Part shown: positions 41,601 to 55,576 of the stretch, piece after piece
Position numbering within the stretch: the stretch's first letter is position 1
How the letters are laid out: each line of letters starts with the position of its first letter
NCBI RefSeq assembly: GCF_027595985.1
Contig: NC_073313.1
Span: 215,514,066 to 215,578,065, forward strand
Source: Sorex araneus
Taxonomy: Eukaryota > Chordata > Mammalia > Eulipotyphla > Soricidae
Direction of reading: 5' to 3'
DNA: 64,000 nucleotides
Translations under genes and position numbers: made by a program
Notes under the pieces: generated by a model
Database searches by the model: none
The model's input: only the letters and a program-made list of their open reading frames with translations
Told to the model about the DNA's origin: nothing

Positions 41601-44600
41601 TATGAGATTTGAAGTGATCTGAAAGCTACTGGAAAGTGTGATCAATACACCTTTGCATAATGTAGGAAGGTTTAGGCTATTTATATTAGGCAAATGATAA
41701 TTTATTTCATGAATCTTCAACTAAATCTCCTCTAATTAATTTCTTAGACCATAGTGAAGTATTCTAATTAACTCCTTTGCATTTTTAGCAGCTTATACTC
41801 TACCAGACAAAAATATGCCTTTCCCACATTTCGTGTCTTTTCTCTCATCTCAGTAATAGTAGGCAAATTGTGACCATATGTTCTCTGCATTCTTCCAACT
41901 ATAACTCCACTGGCACTAATGGTATTTATGTACCCCAAAGCTACAAACCTGCACTAGGTAAATGTATTTACTCAGTAAAGAACATAAGTTTCTGATGACT
42001 GAAATAATAGAGTGCCGACAGCAAACTAAACCGTGCTTATGCATTCTCTCTCATGTTTTCATTAAGTTAAGGCTTCCTCCTGAATGTCAAAATTCTCAGG
42101 AAAATAAACTATATTCGAATGCACATGTACTGCAAAACAAAAGTCAACAAAAATGACTTAATCAAAATTATAAATGTAATAGCAAGTATTAGCTATCACA
42201 ATTAGTTTAAAATCAAATGATCCATAAGATTATTGATAGAAATGACACCATATCAATAATCCATAAGATTATTGATAGAAATGACACCATATCAATAATC
42301 CATAAGATTATTGATAGAAATGACACCATATTCTGCATGAGGGATATAGGCTTTTACCAAACAATGAATTGCCTCTGTGTCAGTTAGGGATGCTTTTAAT
42401 TTGAGGAATTTTAGGTAGTAGAATACCTAACAGAGCCTTTTGAAATAAGACCGTTTACATATTTTGCATAATAAGCTGTGAACAGGGATCAAAATTCTGG
42501 ACATTTATGATTATTTTTCCAGTTGTCTTGGATTTTTTCTCATAGTCAATACCTGGCACAGTAGCAGCACTGAAGGTCCTAATAAGAAATAAGCAAGAGC
42601 AAAATGCAGTACCCTCTTGAGGCTGCCTTTGCAGAAAGGGAAGTATTTGAGCAGATTACTCTTTCTGATTAATGAGACCCAGGTCATGCTCATATGGAAT
42701 CTCACCTAGGTAAAGGGGAATGAAGTCATCATCATCAGATTAGATGCATCACAACCCAATCCCTAAAAATGTAGCATAAGCTTTTCTCTTCTGCAATATA
42801 GAATAATCCAGGTTTGTATGAGCAGCTGAGAAGGAAACTGACGCTTGAGTAGACAGTGAATGCTGCAAAGCATCTGCCAGTTTGCTGTTAGCCCCCTGAA
42901 TAGTATGTCTCACAAAATTCTCCATTTTAAAAATTGAGGCAGTAGGACTATTTGCCTCACCAAGAGCAGCATTTGGAGAAGATGAATGCTAAGTTTCATA
43001 CATGGAAACAAATCAATTGCTACTTCAGTCATCTGTCCTTATTCTTCTGCTATACCCCTCTGAACTTTAGTGAGTATGCCTTTATTCAATATGCTCTTCC
43101 TAAATGTCAAATACTGAATGTATTCCAGGAGATGAGAATCCCCTGGATTATTGTAACAAAAAGAGAAATTTCTCCGTCCTAGGAGCTTTTAGGCCGCTTG
43201 CTGCAGACTACTTATTTTAATTTGAGGTTCAGTTTACCTTGATGAAAGTACTTATCTGTTTATTGTTATGGTTCTAGAATATTAAGGAAAACAGGTTAGT
43301 AATGAAGCACTATTTCGTTGTATGGAGGCAGAGTTCGTTTCTTATATACTTGGAGAATATTTCTTTCACAAAAGAACAATATAATTCACTTAGGAAAAAC
43401 ACAGGGCCTACTTGTGAAGTGCATAGTTTTTCTGTTTTCCCCTTCCACTTAATAAGTTATGATGCTGTATGTACACACTACTTTTCATTTGCACAAATTA
43501 TGTGGATTCTAGACTGCTTTGTAAATTTCAAGTCTGTATTATGCATTTTTTAATGAAGAATGAACTATGATTCAGAGAAAGCTCTGGTTCAGTCTTGTCG
43601 CACTTCCAGATGTGCACCTGGTCCTTTATTTTGTTTCACATAAAAAAGCTGCTGGGTATCTTTCTGATAGCACCTTATTAATGAATCAAGATACCGTAGG
43701 ATGTATATCCAAAAAATAGAGTAGAATAATAATTATGGTAATGTAGCAAAGTAGCTTAAAAATGGAAAATTAAACCAGGAGTCTAGCTGCTGAAATGTGA
43801 ACATTGTGTTTCTCTTTAATTTGCTGTTGTCTTGGAACCTAGCTGTTTATGCAGTGCTTTCACCTTCTGTTGCTTGTCTAAGTGCCAACTTCTTTCCCAA
43901 AGGTGTTCAGTGACTAATGCTTTGGTTCCAAGCCAGAATATTTTATAAATGTCTATTTCTAGGCAGCTCTTCTCCAAGTCTTAATTAAACTTTAATGTCA
44001 AGTCGAAGTTTACTCTTAGAACCTCTTAGGTTCCTTTAGTTGTGACATGATTATTGCACAGCAGGGAGGATGGTGTGCGACAGCCATGTGCCTGTGCGAA
44101 GCCACTCTGCCATTTAACACGGTGTCACCCAGTGCACATGCACTTACCTGACACAAAGGTTTTCAATACAAAAATTCTACATGACAATCATTGCCATAAG
44201 TGTTAGGAGAAATACCATACTACAACTGGGTCACCCTGAAATGATAGCTAGGGCTTAGGATTAATTATTTTAGTTTATTACACACCTTCCTACAAATATC
44301 TAACTTCTTAAGCCCACGAAGAAAAGATCTAGGGGTGCAGTATCTGAGCATACTCTTCATTTTTTTCTTCTCAATATCTAAAGCACCAACTAAGGAAATA
44401 TTCTAGGGAATTGTTTTCACCAATCCTGTGCTGTCTGAAATTATTAATGCTTTAGTACCGTCAGAACAATAGTGATATGCTATATGATTATTTTGAAACT
44501 AATTATACTTATCAGCTTGCTCTGTGACTGGCAGGCAAACTATTTCCATGAAGGAACAGAGAGATTAGATTATGTGGGACAGTGGTCTTTGTCTCCTACT

Positions 44601-47600
44601 TAGCTCTGATGTTGAGGTACAAAAGCAACCCTGGAGAATGATTCAAGCTGTATTCTAGTGGGCCATTACTACAAAACTAGACAGAGTTTTTAATTTGGAC
44701 TTCACACAGAAGATTTTCTACCTGCCTTCTTTCGTTTCATGTCAGAATCCTGTAGAACATTTTGCTCTAAATTAAGTAGGTTTCCTTACAGTATATTTTG
44801 TTTTTTAAATATAGTTCTAAGTATCATTTGATCTAGTTGCCAAAATTAGCCAAACAGTGATTTTAAAGAATTAGTTCTGGGTTTTAAAACCGTAAGAACT
44901 TGATCACAGATAAACTAATCCAACAAATATATGTATATATGTATATATATATATGTATATGTATATATATGATTACACTCACATATATGTAAAGACTAAT
45001 TCCAAATTTAAGTTGCTGAAATCTGCAATGGTAATTGATTGCAGAAATAAATTGCAGTATATTTTTAAAGTAGAATAAATGCACCAATGAGAATAAACCA
45101 TTTAAAACTACCTTCACCAATGTAAATTAATCTAACGCATAAAATATTGAGTAAATAAAGTCTGAGAATCAAAGATGATATAGTCTATTATTCTAATATT
45201 AAAATATAAAATTGGGTGGATTCTGTGTTCCCTAGTTAAAAAACAGGTAGTGCTGTTTCATCCTTAAAGATGCTTTTAGCTTCAATGTCATGGAGAGTTC
45301 TGCCTACATTTTCTTCTGTGAACCTTATAGATTCGTGTCTGATATTGAAGTCTTTAATCCACTTTGACCTAACTTTTATGCCTAGCATTAGACAGAGGTC
45401 AGAGTTCATTTTTTTGCAGGTAGCTATCCAGTTTTCCCAGCACCACTTGTTGAAGAGGCTTCCCTTGTTCCACTTTGCATTTCTTGCTCCTTTGTCAAAG
45501 ATTAAGTGGCCATATATTTGGGGGTCTGTGACAGGATATTCAACTCTGTTCCATTGGTCTGCAGGTCTGTTTTTATTCCAATACCATGCTGTTTTAATTA
45601 CTACTGCTTTGTAGTAGAGTTAGAAGTTGGGGAAGATGACACCACCCATCTTCTTTTTTCCAAGGATTACTTTAGCTATTCGATTTGTGGAGTATAAAAT
45701 AACATCACATGAGGCTGACTCCCAAGGACAGTAGATACACGGACCAGGGGATTGCCCCATAGCTGGACGACTGCTTCATGAGCAGAGAGAAGGCAGATGG
45801 AATAGAGAAGGGATCACTAAGAAAATGATGGCTGGAGGAATCAGTCGGGATGGGAGATGCATGCCGAAAGTAGATAATGGACCAAACATGATGACCTCTC
45901 AGTGTCTGTTGCAAGCCATAATGCCCAGAATTAGAGAGAGAGTATGGGGAATATTGTCTGCCATAGAGGCAGGGGGAGGGTGGGAAAGGGGAAGTATACC
46001 TGGGATATTGGTAGTGGAGAATGTGCACTGGTGGACGGATGGGTGTTTGATCATTGTGAGATTATAATCCAAACATGATAGCATGTAACTATCTCAAAAT
46101 TTTCAATAAAATTTAAAAAATTAAAAAGAAAAACAGATAGTGGGGGGATGGTAACTGAAAGGGGAAACAAATGATACTGGTAATTTGTAGTTTGTTTTTC
46201 TCGAACTGAGTGCTAGTTTCATGAACATATTTAGTTTGCAAAATGTTACTGAGCAGTACCCGTAAAAGATATGCATTTTTCTATAGGTAATTCCTTGGTA
46301 CAGTATAAGTATTTAGTTGTAAACAATCTAAATGGAAAAAAAAGAAAGAATATGTTTTTTAATTAAGTTTTTTATTCCTCCTTTCTTTCCTTCTTTTTGT
46401 TATTACTAACATTGTTGTGATGGCCAAGGAGTTGTGCAGATGTCTACTGGGCTATCACACATTTTTTCAGTTGTAATGCTCTTGGAAGGTTACAAGAGAT
46501 CTTTTAAGTGTTTAATGAGCTGTTCAATTCCAAAAACTATTATAGAGTTATGATAGTGTGCAGATGTACCCCAAATTTATTTTGTTTTCAAATTAAGAGA
46601 TCTGAAAAAGTAATAATTTGTTTTTTAAAAAAATATGTTCCCTTTATGGGACCAGAGAAATTTGCAGTGGTTTAGACATTCATTTTTCACACAGCTGACC
46701 CAGGTTTAATCCCAGGCATTCCATATGATCTCTTAAATCTGACAGGAGTGATTCCTGAGTACAACTGGGTGTAACCCCAAAATAAAACTATACTCCCTTT
46801 CTCTATTGATGTTGCTATTAATTTGTTGGCCTATTCACGAGTCGTGTCACACCCTAAGACATTAGATTATTTGAAGGGAGTATGGGTGATTGAATTATGT
46901 AGTAATATAATGATATAACATTTGAAATTTTTATTTAATCATAGAACAGATCATTTCGGTCTCAATTTGACAGAATTTGTAGTGATGATTTCAGGAATTT
47001 TTATTACTTAGCCAATAATTGTTTCAAATAATTGGAAATGTTCCCAAGTACTTTATAATGTTTGATGTTCTTAGATGCCACATATATTTTTTGATCACTG
47101 TGCTTCTTTTTTGGTTTGGGAACACGCTTGGAGGTGCTCAGAGCCTGTTCCTGGCTCTGTGCCCTGGGATCACTTTTTTGTAGGTCTCAGGGGACCATAT
47201 GTGGTGACAGGAATCAAATCTGCATTGTCCATGTCCATACTGGGCTCTTTTTAATGTCAATTTGTATCTGCTTACATTCTCGTGGTGATTTTTTAAATTA
47301 ATATTATATGTTCATTATAAAAGGGAGATAGGAATTTTAATTCTCAAAGAATAATTAAAAAATATTACCTTAATTTTAAGGCCACATGAAAATAAAACCT
47401 ATCTTGCTATTGGAAGTATGAAGACATTAATGTTGAATGTATCCTTGTTTAATGCTGGAGATGATGCTTATGAAACAACTCTCCACATCCAACTCCCCTC
47501 CGGTCTTTACTTCATTAAGATTTTGGACCTGGTAAGTATCAGAAACTACAATATCAGGCTAACACATTATTTCACTTAATTTTAGAAGTATGATTGGCAT

Positions 47601-50600
47601 GATTTACTTCATCAGTTTGAATATAAACACTTGAGGAATGAGCCCTGATCTTCAGATTTTACCATTAGTTTTGACACATCCTCTATGTCTTTGATCAAAA
47701 TGATAAGTCCCTTAAAATCAAATTCAGTTAAAACAGAGTCAAGCTTTTTACTTCTAAACGCTGCTATGAGAAAACAATTACCCAGTTATCAAAGCAAGTG
47801 ATTTGGATGCCATTGCTTTTCTCACTGGAACATCAACATCTGGTGATGTGATGATACTCCTTTTGCTTGGGGCCAGCAATCCTTCAAAAATTATGAAATC
47901 TTGGTTTCAGATTTCAAGCAGATTTCTCTTTTCTTGCAAAAGGTTAAAAAACCTGGAGATTTTAAAAAAGCAAGAAAGAAAAGAGAAAACAAACACTGCC
48001 CTAATTTTAACATTTAAATCCAGCAGTGAGATATTAATAAGGGTTAATTTCAAGGACAAAAGCCTTATCATTTTCTCCTGTGTTGATCCTCTATCTCTTC
48101 TCAAAATAACCTATCTTAGGGGCTGGAGAAATAACATAGCAGGTAGGGCGTTTGCCTTGCACACGGCTGACCCGGGTTTGATTCCCAGTATCTCATATGG
48201 TCCCCTGAGCACTGCTAGGGGTCATTTCTGAGTGCATGAGCCAGGAGTAACCCCTGTGCATTGCCGGGTGTGACCCCAAAAAATAGAAAAAAAATATCTT
48301 TCATCAAGACCATCTCTTCACATCAAAGGTATTGAGAAAGGACTGACTTCTCATAAATGTCTGACTGTTCCTTTTCTGAAGAGAACTGGAACGGTCAATA
48401 AAATAATATAGGGGTTAAAGTACTTATCTTACATGTGGTCAAGCTCAGTTCAATTTCTGCACCTCATATCATCCCCAGAGCACTGCTGGGGAGTCACATC
48501 TGAGCACCAATGAGAGTGTGAACCCTGACCCCAAAACAATGTTGCATCTATTTACTTTATAAAAGGGGGAGACTCAAATATTCAGGTACATACAAATATA
48601 TATACATATTTCAGTACATGTATATGTATATATACATATATATACACACATATGCAGAGGTATTTCCCTGAGACCTTATGATTTGAATGTAATATATTTA
48701 TGTCTTAATGTAATTAAAGTTATTGTGATTAAATACGTTGCATTATCAGATTCTATATGGAAGCAGGTCAGTAGAATATGGATTTTATTAATTCCTTACC
48801 TTGTGATTTTTTTTTGGCTTGATTTTGGGCCACACCCAGAAGTGCTTAGGACTTTATGCTCAGCGATCACTCCTCGCAGACTCAGAGCACCATATGGGAT
48901 GCCAGATCAAACCTGGGCTGATCCTGTGCAAGGCTGCAATCTCCTACTGTACTAGCTCTCTGGCCCCTATCTTGTGATTTTTTAAAAAGGAACTTGAAAT
49001 TAAATAAAACCTTAAATTAAATAAGAAAATTACAAATATGGATAAAAGCGACAAGTCAAGATCTTTTGCTGTGGGTAATTTACATAAGTGATGGAATGGA
49101 ATGGCCTATGCATAGAAGAAATATTTAGATCATTACTACATCTGTGTTTATCCTGAAGTTAACAGAAAATAATCTTCCAGAAATGTAATTTTTTGGGAAT
49201 AATTCCTTAAAGAACCATACTTAAACATATGTTACAAACTTCTTATCTCTTTTGTACCTAAAATAGTTGTTTTACTTTCCATGTAGGAGGAGAAGCAAAT
49301 AAACTGTGAAGTGACAGACAACTCTGGCATAGTAAAACTTGACTGCACTGTCGGGTATATATATGTAGATCATCTCTCAAGGGTAAGCATTTATTTATTG
49401 TATTTCTTGCTATTTACATATATAAATGATTTTCCTATGCTTATATATATATATGTATATATTTTTTTTCACTTCGGGTAAACAACTAAGTAATGAAATC
49501 AAACCCAAACCAACCTAGCTCAAGATCTTTGAGCTTGTGTTTATATTCTTGGCAGTCTTCACCATTAAAAAGGGGGTAGCACATGCTTATGTCAAAATGG
49601 GCATCTGAATGTGTCAATCAGACTTCTGCTCCCCCATCTCACCCTTCTTCAACACCCCCCACCCCACTCCAGGTGGTCCTATCTGCCAGGCATGTTACCT
49701 CTGCTATACAAAAAGGTGTTTCTGACAAGAGTCCTCACTCAAGTTGTTAAAGCATCTCTAATTTTGTCAGTGTGGACCCGCCTGTCTTTACATTCAAAAG
49801 AGGCTTTGTCTCTATGTCAGTGTGGAAATGCAAGTACTCTATTTCAAGCTGCCACAAACCGGGAGCCTTCCCAAAGCTGGCAAGCCCCGTGATAAGTGAC
49901 TAATGCCACTGCAATGTAGTTTCGAAGATATATTCCTCAGAACATACGCTGTTAAGAAAACTTAAAATTCAGATGATAACATACATTTTTGGTATTTTTA
50001 AAGTGGGATTTTCATATTTTTACAGATAGATATTAGCTTTCTCCTGGATGCAAGCTCACTCAGCAAAGCAGAGGAAGACCTCAACATCACTGTGCATGCT
50101 GCCTGGTACAGTCATTGTGAAAAATATTAAAGAAAATGACCCTCCACTGGGTGGGGAGGAAATCTTAGGGGAATCATAGAGCTGTGATCTATAGTTTGAA
50201 GGAGAGAACTTCTCTTATATGCATTAAGGAACAACACAACAAATAATATCCTACAAGCATGGGAACAAGTGAAAGTTCAGAGGAGGGAAACAAATTTATG
50301 CAAATCTTTATGTAACTGTTTGTTTTTATTCCCTTTTTCTACACCCCCTGAGGGTTATTATTGTTTCTTTTTTTTTGTTTTGGTTCTTGGCCCACACCCA
50401 TTCTTACTCTGAGTAAGGGCAGGGGATGAGAATGCAGTGCCAGGAATCAAAACCAAGTCTCCTCCATAGAAGACATGCACTAACCCTATGAATGGTCTTT
50501 CTGATCCAACCCCAAAGCATTATTTAAACGATCCTCCAAGTATTCTAGGTTTTCCTGCTATGTAATAAGTTCTCCTAAGATGATTTTCTATGCTTACACA

Positions 50601-53600
50601 GTGAAAATGAAGGGGATGTGGGCAGTCTCAAGGACAACAGAGCCACGTTAGCAATACCACTGAAATATGAAGTTATGCTCAGTGTTCACGGGTAAGTAGA
50701 TTCACGCAAGAGCCGATTTTAAATTCTGTCATGTCTTACATTAATTGTAAAACTGTATTTTTTCATGTTGTGAAAGGATCCTGTACTATTTCCAACTCAA
50801 CAATGGCCACAGATTGCAAAGATTTGTGTAGTTTTTTGTAATTTCAATTCATTCTGTCATGATCACTTAGAGCACATAAAACAAGTGCCAAGCAGGAGGA
50901 GTTTTCATACTGGGAGAGTCTGATAAGCCTCAACAAAAATTTAATTTATCCCTTCAGCTGTATGGTACAGGCCTTGGACCCGAAGAGATGGGAAGTATGT
51001 AGCTTACATGATCATTCTCAGTGGAATGACAAGTATGAGGTTCAAAGAAGTGTGAGCTTGGTCAAATCCTTCTCTCCAGAATCCACATCTGCCTGTGTGA
51101 CGAATGGATTGACATGTGAGAGCCAGTTACAACTCTCTGTGTCCATTCTTTTACACCCAGGATTTATGGACTTCCTCTCCTACAGTGCCAGAAGCAGTCT
51201 TCATGAATTGCTCATGAATTTAGTCATTGTTTGAGTAGATCCTCTTCTGGTTTAGGAAAGAGTTGTTTGGGGAAAGGGGAAAGAATGAATAAAACACCTT
51301 TTAAAAACTTTAATTTTACTGGAAATTATTCACAATTATTCCTTTTTTAAAACAATGTTTTAAAGCAATAGATAGGGGATCTAGAACAAACAGATGAACC
51401 TTGCTGTTACTCTGAATACAAACTCACTATGCTCATTTTAATTGCCCATAAATACTGCTTACAATTACATAAACAAAAATTACCAATGTCTGAAAATGTT
51501 GGAGTGAAGTAGAACTAGCAAGGGTGAAGAAGAGCCAGGATAAAGTCAGTAAAATGAGAAGGAACTAGTGAGCCAGAGTTTTGAATGTTGGAGTCACCTC
51601 TTCTCCTTAGTTTTCTTAATATGATTCACCTATTTTTGCCATATGCACATATCTTGTTATTTTGGGGAAAAATGCTCTGTAACTATTAAACTGCCTAAAT
51701 ATTCAATATTTGAATATTTCTAATTGCTCTACAGTATAATCTCTAATTTGGTATTACTTAATATTAGCTTTCAAACAAGGGCAATTTGTGAAGTCAAAAA
51801 AACATTTCTTGAAGCCGGACCAATAACACAGCAGGTAGGGTATTTGCCTTGCACACAGCCAACCCAGGTTCAATCCCCGGCATCCCATATAGTCCCCCAA
51901 ACACCACCAAGAGTAATTCTTAAGTGCAGAACCAAGAGTAACCCCTGAGCATTGCTAGGTGTGACCCAAAAAGAAAAAAGAAAAAAAGAAACAATTTCTT
52001 AAAGCTATTATTGATCATAAAATTTTGATGATAGCCTAAAGTTATATATTTTTTATGTATATATATGCAAGCAATGAACAATATTCTAACAAAAATTACC
52101 ATATTTATTGGTGTTTGAACCATTCCCAAGACTTAGAGCTCATTAAAAATAGCTAGAATGAAAGTATTCACACTTACGTAAAACAAATTAAGGTATAGAA
52201 TAGATATTGAAACCTTAGGAGGAAACTAAGAATTTCTTGCATTTGTCAAATTTACATGAACTATTTAAGACTGAGAGAGAATAAGTGGGTACAAATTGGC
52301 CAGTCAGTGATGGAAAGGTTAGCAAATGGGTGAGGAGAAATATAATCACCTAAGAGAGCATATGGCTTTCTAATTTTAGTACATTTTTATTAAAATGCTT
52401 AGCTTATCAAGAAACCATAACTATTCCAATGTTTGGAATATGTTACAGATTAGAGTATATTTAAAAGACATGATATTATTTAGGTTAAACATAAAGATGG
52501 TGTGTGGCATCTAAGCAAATAAGATCAATTCTAAAATTATATTTGAATTTGTTTTCATCAGGTTTGTAAACCCAACGTCATTTGTGTATGGCTCACAGGA
52601 AGAAAATGAGCCTACAACATGCATGGAAGAGAAAATGAATTTCACTTTCCATGTGAGTAAAGTTGGTTGTTGATATTTGTAACACACTGAAAGGTAACTG
52701 ATGCATTGCAGAGGATATCTCTGTAATTTCCCTCCCAAGATGAGCACTGTTGGCCAAGTGCAGTGCAACAACTCCTTCTGTCTTGGCTCTTGATTCTTTT
52801 CAGTCATCTCTCTTTTCTTATTTTTTTATTTTGCTATTAATTTATTTTTGATATTTAATTGATTTTATTCTTATTTTATTACTATTATATCCTATAACTG
52901 CTGATTTTATAAATATACAATGTCATTTTTAATCTCTATACTTAGTTTCAATCTTTTTAGTAACTTATTTTTTTATTTTTTTTCAGGGTTTTTTTTTTTA
53001 ATTCTTTTATTAATTCACCATGTGGATAGTTACAAAGCGTTCAGGTTAAAGTCTCAGTTATACAATGCTCAAACACCCATCCCTTCACCAGTGCACATAT
53101 TCCACCACCAAGAATGACGATATCAGTCATCTCTCTTATCCCTTGTATTGAAGCCCACATCTCCTTAACTGAGATGGGAAGAATAAAGCATGTACAGCAG
53201 TAACACCTGAAACAGGCAGAATGATGGGAGGATCTAAATTATTAGAGATAAAACAGGAGTGGCCCAGGGAAGCATCTTTGGTTGCAAAGCAATGAAATCT
53301 CTTATTGGTTCAAATCTTATCATCTGCTACTATTGACGTGTAAAGGAAACTTTTTTCCATCTCTGCAGCCAAGATCACTTGGACAGCCTTTCAGCTCTTA
53401 CATAGCTGTAGGACCTACATAAAAGATATATATTTAATTAAATCTTCTTCTTAATTGAAGTATTCTATGCTCATTCAGATATATCCATTTACTGTTATGC
53501 AACCAAGAATTCACTAAACAGTGAAGAACTTTTACAGCCATTGAGACCTTTGGTACCACATTGTTATTGATGAGTAGTAAATAATTGGGTATAATGTTCA

Positions 53601-55543
53601 CAAGATATTCTTTGAACCAAGAAGTACTGTCCAAACATTTTTAGGGTGTATGACAACTTATGGAATATGAAAATAGATATAAGGTGTATATACATACCGT
53701 CACTATCACTGTCACTGTCATCCTGTTGTTCATCGATTTGCTCGAGCGGGCACCAGTAATGTCTCTATTGTGAGACTTGTTATTACTGTTTTTGGCATAT
53801 CGAATATGCCATGGGTAACTTGCCAGGCTCTGTCATGCGGGTGAGATACTCTCGGTAGCTTGCCGGGCTCTCCGAGAGGGGCGGAGGAATCGAACCCAGG
53901 TCGGTCGCATATAAGGCGAATGTACTACCCACTGAGCTATCGCTCCAGCCCATTCATACTGTATGGATATCTATTATATAAACATACATACATATTGTTT
54001 ATTTATATACAACTTTACAAAGGTAAAAAGTATTTTAAATTGTTCAAATTTCTTTTCTTTTTAATAGGTCATTAACACTGGTTCTGGCATAGCTCCAAAT
54101 GTTAGTGTTGAAATAATGATTCCAAATTCTTTTATGCCTCAAAACTATGAGCTGTTCAACATTTTGGATGTCCAGGTAAAAATGTGTTCTTTTTTCCCAA
54201 GCCTTCTTAAATCTTCTCAGTCACAATAGTTTTTTACACAGAACATTTTTTTGCAATATTTGGTAAATAAAATAGGCATAGAAATCAAACATATATTGGT
54301 AATAAAGAATAAATTTATTTTAAAACAAATATTTTGCAGTCACCACACTCAGTTTTGTGACTCTATTGGATTTTGATCCATGCTTCAGAAAGCTAGCCTT
54401 TATTCTAAGTAATATTATTATTATGGATATTTCTCTTATATCAGTAAGAGAAACTATAATTTACCATTAATTTTTGGGAATATACTTTGAATATTATACA
54501 TTGCATTAGAACGATAGAGTTATAGTGAAAATATTGCATGATTTATGCTCTCCCATCTTTAGTACGTTTCCTTTGCCACAGGGACTCCAGGAAGTAATAT
54601 GATTGGTATAATTTCCTATAAAGCATAAGACCACTGCTGATTTCATATTGTATCTTTAGAACCAAATTTTTGGTGCATTGATAATTTCATTGGAATTTTT
54701 ACTTTCCTAGTTTCAAAAAGCAATAAATAAACTGTCTTATAAATTTGAGATCTAATGTTTTAAAATCTGAATTCCAGATTTCAGTAGTATAATATAGTGT
54801 TATAATATTACTGTTTTGTGTATAAAGCCAAGGAAATGTTTGATTTCATGCTAATGTTCAAGATTTCTATTTTTCACTTGTTCTAATTTTTACAAAGTTT
54901 AAAACGTTTAATAAGTTTAGTATATATATCCATCCCTCTCAGACTTTATTCGATTTTTGGTTTTGCTGTAGAAACTTAATGACTCATTGTCAACACCTTC
55001 AACAGTTTCTCACGCATCTAGATACTTGAAAAAATATTTGTACAGTACATAGTTCCTTTAGAGGCTCTATGGGTTTTGTTGTTCTTTCCAATATCAGTTG
55101 ATTTCTTTCTTTCTTATAGAGTACTACTGGAGAATGCCATTTTAAGAACTATGAAAGAATATGTGCGTTTGAACAACAAAAAGGAATGAACATCCTGAAA
55201 GACATGTACCTCTTCTTTGCAAAGACTGATAAAATGCTCTTTGTAAGTTTCAATTTTTGAACGAAAAATGTTTGCTTTCTGACCTCCAGAAACTGAAAAG
55301 TTTAAGACCGTAAACCCCTTACAACAGGGTTTGAGTTGTCAGTAGCATGTAAGAAACAAGTTCAGGTAATAGTATTGTGTATGAGAAGCAGATATTATTA
55401 GGGAGGTTGAGATGAACTCATGGTTCAGTAGATAATTTTATTATTTGTTTAACAAATAAGTAGCAAAATTTCTTGGCTCCTAGAAGACCAAGATGCTGTT
55501 TTCAACTACCACTCTTTTTACTTTAATTTATGAGGAAAGAACA

Positions 55544-55576
<33 letters not shown>

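Larger units (their letters stand above)
41300..45235 (+). other. ITGA4 intron 17, repeat-poor 4 kb
   Basis: No SINE, and apart from the 39-bp tandem repeat (42222-42332) and a TA/GT run (44929-44982) little simple repeat. Parts such as 42500-42720 and 43800-44170 have balanced composition and look unlike decayed repeats. No exon seen. Confidence 0.45.

Noticed and set aside
42222-42332. CRISPR-like array
   Set aside because: Units are head-to-tail without spacers, and the genome is mammalian.
48119-48190. tRNA gene candidates
   Set aside because: The A- and B-box heads belong to SINEs; the rest of a tRNA fold is missing and the same head occurs dozens of times.
50106-50111. Non-consensus donor GTACAG after exon 20 as a sign of a broken gene
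   Set aside because: It is still GT, the reading frame continues correctly into exon 21, and every other exon is intact.
50962-51234. 90-codon open frame in intron 21
   Set aside because: No similarity that I recognise, no splice or codon evidence, and no place in the alpha-4 protein.
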